Assembly (NCBI GenBank): GCA_902806575.1
Contig: CADCXD010000018.1
Span: forward strand, 1,178,001-1,242,000
Length of the DNA: 64,000 nucleotides
Direction of reading: 5' to 3'
From: Jackrogersella multiformis
Taxonomy: Eukaryota > Ascomycota > Sordariomycetes > Xylariales > Hypoxylaceae
Shown: one piece after another, positions 58,579 through 64,000 of the stretch
Numbering within the stretch: the stretch's first letter is position 1
How the letters are laid out: each line of letters begins with the position of its first letter
Program-made: the position numbers and the translations under genes
The notes under the pieces: generated by a model
Told to the model about the DNA's origin: nothing
Databases searched by the model: none
The model's input: only the letters and a program-made list of their open reading frames with translations

Positions 58579-60511
58579 ATGCATATCAACGAGATGCTCG
58601 CAGATGCGGAGAGGACCGGCCAGCCGTCCTTCTCCTTTGAGTACTTCCCCCCAAAGACAGCACAAGGTGTACAGAACCTATACGATCGTATGGAACGTAT
58701 GTACGACTTTGGTCCGAAATTTATCGATATAACATGGGGAGCGGGAGGACGCATCGCGGAGCTGACCTGCGACATGGTCGTTCAGGCTCAGGCTTTCTTC
58801 GGCCTCGAGACCTGCATGCACTTAACCTGCACCGACATGGGGGAGGAGAAGATCAATGACGCACTGAGGAGGGCGTATAAAGCTGGCTGCACTAACATAC
58901 TAGCCTTGCGAGGTGATCCCCCGCGAGAAAAAGAGCAATGGGTAGCTGCTGATGGCGGCTTTCAATATGCCAGGGATCTCGTCGCCCATATACGAAGGAC
59001 CTATGGAAATCACTTCGACATTGGTGTCGCCGGCTATCCCGAGGGCTGCGACGACAATAAAGACGAGGATTTACTTCTAGATCATTTGAAAGAGAAGGTC
59101 GACATGGGTGCCAGCTTCATTGTTACCCAGATGTTCTACGATGCCGACAACTTCGTACGATGGGTGAAGAAGGTGAGAGAAAGGGGGATCACTATCCCAA
59201 TTGTGCCAGGGATCATGCCCATCGCAACTTATGCAAGCTTTATTCGACGAGCGAATCATATGAATTGCAAGGTTCCTGATGAATGGATGACTGCCCTTGA
59301 ACCTATCAAGAACGATGATTCTGCCGTAAGGGAGGTCGGGAAGACGCTGGTTGCTCAATTGTGCCGACAGATTATGGCTGCCGGCATTGTTCATCTTCAC
59401 TTCTACACCATGAACCTAGCTCAAGCGACCCGCATGGTTTTGGAAGAGCTGGATTGGATGCCAACTACAACACGTCCTCGTAAACAAGCTCTGCCGTGGA
59501 AGCAATCTCTCGCCCTCGGGCGACGCGAGGAAGACGTCCGTCCCATTTTCTGGCGTAATCGTAACAAATCATATGTCTCGAGAACTCAGGACTGGGACGA
59601 ATTCCCAAACGGCAGATGGGGTGACTCGCGGTCTCCTGCTTTCGGCGAATTGGACGCATATGGCATCGGCCTGACCGGCACTAATGAGTCAAACCGCAAG
59701 AGATGGGGCGAGCCTAGATCTGTGCGGGATATCGCTTCTCTGTTCGTAAAGTACATCCAGAGAGACATCCCTTCCTTGCCATGGAGCGAGGCGCCTCTTA
59801 CCATCGAGTCCGATTCTATCAAGGATGATCTCATTAAGCTCAACGAACGCGGTCTACTAACTATTAATTCTCAACCCGCGGTAGACGGCGTCAAATCTAC
59901 GCATCCCGTGTACGGATGGGGACCACACAACGGATATGTCTACCAGAAAGCGTACCTAGAATTGCTAGTATCTCCTGATCTATTTCCCGAGGTCATTCGA
60001 AGGATTGATGCCAACCCGGATTTGTCATACTACGCCGTGACCCAGTCCGGGAAGTTGACGACAAACACCCCATCCGAAGGGCCCAACGCGGTCACATGGG
60101 GAGTTTTCCCGGGCAAGGAGATTGTTCAGCCCACAATTGTAGAGAGCATCAGCTTCTTAGCTTGGAAAGATGAGGCCTTCAGACTTGGCATGGACTGGGC
60201 TCATTGTCATGACGCCAGTTCGCCTAGCCGCGCCCTGATCGACAAGGTCATGAACGAGTGGTACTTGGTTAACATTGGTAAGTTTCCTTGAAATCGGGAA
60301 GAGTGCGGTGCTAATACTGAGAACAGTCAACAATGACTTCCATTTACCTCGAGCTATTTTTGAGCTCTTTGACGGCTTGACTGTCAAGGATATCGATGTG
60401 CCTGTAATGGCCTCTCCCCGGGAATTGGGACAGGCCAACGGAACCCACAAGGAGACAAACGGTACCTCAGCTATCAACGGAAACGGAGCGATCGCAACTG
60501 TATTGGCTTAG
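58579..60511 (+). CDS. MET13: Methylenetetrahydrofolate reductase, MET13 type
   Basis: Two exons, 58579-60277 and 60327-60511, are joined across a 49-nt intron (GTAAGT...GAACAG) and encode 627 residues. The catalytic TIM barrel covers about residues 15-300: FSFEYFPPKTAQGVQNLYDR, FIDITWGAGG, ETCMHLTCT, NILALRGDPPRE, FDIGVAGYPEG, FIVTQMFYDADNF and IPIVPGIMPI. The regulatory half holds NGRWGDSRSPAFGEL, YGWGPHNGYVYQKAYLE and a terminal helix after VNNDFHLPRAIFELF. The enzyme reduces 5,10-methylene-THF to 5-methyl-THF with NAD(P)H and FAD, supplying methyl groups for methionine synthesis; eukaryotic forms are often inhibited by S-adenosylmethionine through the C-terminal domain. The sequence resembles yeast Met13 more than Met12 (for example SFEYF and GVAGYPE). 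The tail after the domain is Asn/Thr-rich and probably flexible. Confidence 0.96.
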
Positions 60512-61825
60512 CGATGATATAGGAAACGGCGTCATTGAACTTTTCAACAAGCATTTGGCTGGCGGGCGAAGGGAGTTACCATTTCAACAAGCATATATTA
60601 AGGCGTTTGGAAACGGAGTCCAGATTTTTCAACAAAAAATCGGAGCACAGGTTTGGGGCTTAACGGCAACCTGGAAAAGGGAAAAGCTTAAAAGAGGCTT
60701 TGCTGCATCATATCTCAACGATACCCCCAGCAATGACAGAAGATGATTTTGAGCATCAACGTTTTGTTATGTATTTTGGACCGAGGACATGTTAGGGCAG
60801 AATTTAGTAACTGGAGATAGTGAATCAGTTAGTGGTAACATTAGCAACGAAGAAAGAAGGTTGATTACCACCTGGGATGACAAGAATTCGATAGATTGGA
60901 CTGGACATATTTCAGGACATCTACCAATCTTGACAGATGAAGCCTATTTGAAATTGAAGGGTTTATGATGAGATTATCATCACGAAATACCTATGGCGGC
61001 TTGAGACCCAACAAATATATCTATCTTGTTCAATTTTTATTCATAATTAAATAAGCTGCTTCATTATCGTGGTGTTTTGATATTATTATTTTTACCGCCG
61101 ATATCTCCGACTTATATCGGATTTTCTGATACTAGTTCTGAAAAGAAAAAAAATAGCTAGGGTGCGGCTCAACAGCTCAACGTCGCATCAAGTCGTACAT
61201 CGAAATCTGGACCAAACCCTCCCTATCCGTCGTATGCCTATTCCATAATTAGTCTAGACTGTTTGATAAGCGAGCAGGTGCCGACCGCCATTAAAAGATT
61301 AAAAGCAACGTGCGCGAGAAGCTCAATGCGTTTCTGTGGACTCTTGTTAGGTAATTCCGCTTCAAATTTAGCGCATATTTCAAATAAATGGATCTGAACC
61401 AGGAATACCTTTTCCAAAATACATACATGTCTTGTTTTTTGCCTCTTGCCACCTCATACGATACAACCCCCTAATGTATTGTCTCTTAGTTGGGGCATTT
61501 AGGTCTTTTGATTTACAAGACAAGAGGAATTAGATGTAATACCTACCTCCTAGGTTTATACTAGCTAACATTTGTTCTACTTATTGTTAGTATCAACTTA
61601 ATTTCTTTCTAGGGAAGAATCTACACCTTTTCCTCGACGATCTTTAACCGTGAGGCTCACGAGGCGCATATTAAAGTTACTTAGGCTACAACCCCTTACC
61701 TAGGTATAGGTACATCATTCCTTGCTAGCCTTCTTTTTAATCCTTCCTTTTCAGAACTGTTATTTCCCAATTCCTCTTCGCCTCATTAAACCTTGAAATA
61801 TTCCATTCTGCTGGGAAGGATTGTC
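60512..61825. other. Spacer between MTHFR and desaturase genes
   Basis: A 63-codon frame just after the MTHFR stop has no gene-like features and is probably 3' UTR. A TACCTACCTCCTAGG motif lies near 61543 and an ACCTAGGTATAGGTAC motif near 61698. No other feature was seen. Confidence 0.55.
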
Positions 61826-63614
61826 ATGAGTTCGATCATTATAAGCCCGGAGTTACCTCCGAACGATGTCTTACTCCTACGGAACCTTTCCGATGATATT
61901 CAACGGTGTCAGCAAAACCCCGGCCCGTCTCACGAAAGCTCTGCCAAGTCCCTTGGTAAGACGGTAAAGCAGAACTCCTCCACGCCCGGCCGAGAAGCTA
62001 TCAATGGAAGTAGGTCTACTCCGTAAAATCGAACGGGGGAGTTGAGGCATAACTCAAGGAGACACCGTGGGATGTGGGTTTGGTGTTAACTGGAATTCTA
62101 TTATAGCCGCTGGCTATCATGTCTCGTCATCTAGGGATGAGCGCGACCTTACCTCCATGAAGGCCGTCAATGATCCGGCAAGCCAAGACTTCGAGCCGAC
62201 TGTCTTCTGTTCCGTTGATCTTCGAGATTTGTCTTCACGACTGCATCCTTTGGTCTACCGGTATATATTGATGCCGTACGTAAGATGGGCTCAGGGCATC
62301 GCGAAACATCCAAGGGTATGTAAAACAACACCCATTCTCGATTCTTTTCGAGCATGTTGGCTATTCCCAATAGATATTAACATATTCGCAGTACGTCGCA
62401 ATGGCATTCGTTCATCTCCGGCGCGCCTTTCGGGCAACCACAGTCTTGCTAGAACAAGGCTAAAAGCTTTCGCATGAGAAACTTGCTGACGAACATGTAG
62501 TGATGTGGTCATGGTCACTCACCTCATCCTGTACTTCACCACTTCCGTGCCCAGCGCAATCTGGCTCTTCTACCACTTCACTTATATTCACGGGATCATC
62601 CACTCTGCTATGCAGTTTTACTACGTGGGCACGTATACGCTAATGATGCACCAACACATCCACGGCGGAGGTGTGCTGCGCAAACAATCCTTGATCCATC
62701 TGTTTGACATAACGTTCCCGTATATCACGGATCCTTTGATGGGACATACTTGGAACTCGTACTATTACCACCACGTGAAGCACCACCACGTCGAAGGAAA
62801 CGGCCCCAACGACCTTTCTTCCACCGTCCGCTACCAGCGCGACAACGTGTGGCACTTCCTCCACTACGTCGGGCGCTTCTTCTTCCTAGTCTGGCTGGAC
62901 TTGCCCCTATATTTTCTTCGGAACGACCGCCCTACGTTCGCGCTCAAAACTGCGTTCTGGGAGTTGTCCAACTATGCCACACTCGTGACTCTGCTGTACT
63001 TGAATAGGCGCCCGGCGATCTTCGTGTTCCTGCTCCCGTTCATGCTATTGCGTCTCGGTCTGATGGTAGGCAACTGGGGACAGCATGCTCTCGTCGACGC
63101 GGACGAGCCCGACTCCGATTACCGATCTAGCATCACCCTGATAGATGTCCCCGTAAGTTCTGCACTCCTAAATCGTCCATCTACGCATCTGGCATCTAGA
63201 GTTGCCCCTTTTTCTCCTAGTCGAGCAAAAACACCTCATGTACACCCTAGCTCTAGCTGACAAAACTACAAACAGAGCAACAGGTACTGCTTCAATGACG
63301 GGTACCACACTTCACACCACCTGAACCCGCGGCGGCACTGGCGGGAGCACCCGGTGCACTTCCTAGCGAACAAGGGGACATACAGCGCGGAGCATGCGCT
63401 CGTCTTCCACAACATCGACTACCTGGAGATCACGGTGCGGATACTTCTCCGCGATTACCAGCACCTTGCCCGGTGCCTGGTGCCGATCGGCGAGCGGCAG
63501 ATCAACATGAGTCTCGATGAGCGCGCCGCCTTGCTCAGACGGTGCACGCGTCGCTTCAGCGAGGACGAAATCAAGGAGAAGTTCGGCGGAGCTAACAAGG
63601 CCAAGGCGAAGTGA
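61826..63614 (+). CDS. Membrane fatty acid desaturase-like protein
   Basis: The favoured model has five exons, 61826-61955, 62107-62315, 62374-62390, 62501-63152 and 63276-63614, giving 448 residues. Three histidine clusters typical of membrane desaturases (PF00487) are present: MMHQHIHGGG, YYHHVKHHHVEGNG and GYHTSHHLNPRRHW. Hydrophobic spans include LILYFTTSVPSAIWLFYHF, VGRFFFLVWLDLPLYFL and AIFVFLLPFMLLRLGLMV. The protein should be an ER-type di-iron enzyme introducing double bonds or hydroxyls into acyl chains; the regiospecificity is unknown. The 17-nt exon is required to keep frame between exon 2 and the next exon; without it there would be a 1-nt frameshift at 62313-62316. It adds ILTYS at a position where related proteins, as I recall them, go straight from HP(T/S) to DVVM. 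The start MSSIIISPELPP was chosen over an upstream non-ATG. Confidence 0.85.
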
Positions 63615-64000
63615 GTTGCTGGTTCTAGAGGTCTGAGATGACTCGGCAGTGTGCATTTTGGGTGGGTGGGAATGAGAATGAGGAGGGGGGGGGAGAACGG
63701 GTTATCTTGAAGGCATAATGCCTTCACGTAATGAGGGAGAAGAGACCGTCCGTGCGGGCTAAATATTTGTTCTGCATGAATACCTTTGATCCTAGGGTAG
63801 ACGAAAAGTTCTTGGTATACCCTACCTCTATATTATATGTAATAAATTGATCGAAGTTGTCTTTTTTTTGCTTCTTTGTTACTGGAATATTGAATGCTGA
63901 ATCACGTCTTGGATGATTCTTGGTGTTTGGAGTTGTAGGTGATATGTACCTAAAGTTCTAGGTACTGTTAGGGTCTGGTCTGATCCCTATTGACCTAGGC
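63615..64000. other. Right edge, 3' flank of the desaturase gene
   Basis: A G-rich run near 63683-63692 and AT-rich sequence follow the stop codon. Nothing else is supported up to the window end. Confidence 0.6.

Noticed and set aside
60555..60746. 63-codon frame after the MTHFR stop
   Set aside because: It lies in the probable 3' UTR and shows no homology-like pattern.

Overview
The window is nuclear DNA from a filamentous ascomycete (Pezizomycotina, most likely Sordariomycetes; lineage inferred from gene content, not computed). Supporting signs are short GT-AG introns of about 50-160 nt, Zn2Cys6 regulators with a fungal middle-homology region, an Arb1 (RNAi-heterochromatin) gene, a HOS3-type histone deacetylase, a homeobox/C2H2 regulator, and RIP-like C-to-T decay in a pseudogene. 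Gene density is low. The long spacers carry many copies of a short palindromic motif of the type ACCTAGGTAGGTA, which I did not see in the exons I modelled.

Layout. 0.3-1.5 kb: truncated F-box/LRR-type gene. 4.3-6.6 kb (-): Zn2Cys6 transcription factor in three exons. 6.6-12.8 kb: gene desert with the densest TAGGTA motif. 12.8-14.4 kb (-): secreted beta-propeller lactonase-like protein in four exons, one intron holding a 26-nt perfect palindrome. 17.9-19.4 kb (-): CLP1, mRNA 3'-end processing. 20.1-21.4 kb (-): inositol polyphosphate multikinase. 23.9-25.8 kb (+): Arb1. 27.1-27.9 kb (+): GC-rich four-TM membrane protein. 29.1-29.7 kb (+): glia maturation factor, convergent with NBP35 (29.8-30.9 kb, -). 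NBP35 and the HOS3-type HDAC (31.7-35.2 kb, +) diverge from a shared 0.87-kb intergenic region holding four tandem forkhead-like sites. 36.1-40.1 kb (-): 1263-residue homeobox/C2H2 regulator with a Zn2Cys6-spaced cysteine cluster and five degenerate repeats. 42.1-43.1 kb (+): zinc-type oxidoreductase; 43.2 kb: tRNA-Gly(UCC); 43.8-46.0 kb (+): second Zn2Cys6 factor with a GC-AG intron. 46.8-47.6 kb (-): frameshifted hypothetical gene. 50.1-51.1 kb (-): single-pass Cys-rich membrane glycoprotein. 53.8-55.8 kb (-): decayed TPP-dependent enzyme gene. 58.6-60.5 kb (+): methylenetetrahydrofolate reductase, MET13 type. 61.8-63.6 kb (+): membrane fatty acid desaturase.

Most genes are independent housekeeping or regulatory loci, and I see no convincing biosynthetic or defence cluster. 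Two themes recur. Several genes bear on chromatin or genome surveillance: Arb1 and the HDAC are present, and the TPP pseudogene looks RIP-mutated. The oxidoreductase and the adjacent Zn2Cys6 factor could form a small regulated pair; an inverted CGG-N9-CCG element lies about 505 bp upstream of the oxidoreductase. Exon boundaries were set by eye from splice consensus, reading phase and family resemblance. Gene models are therefore good but unproven, and no database search was possible.
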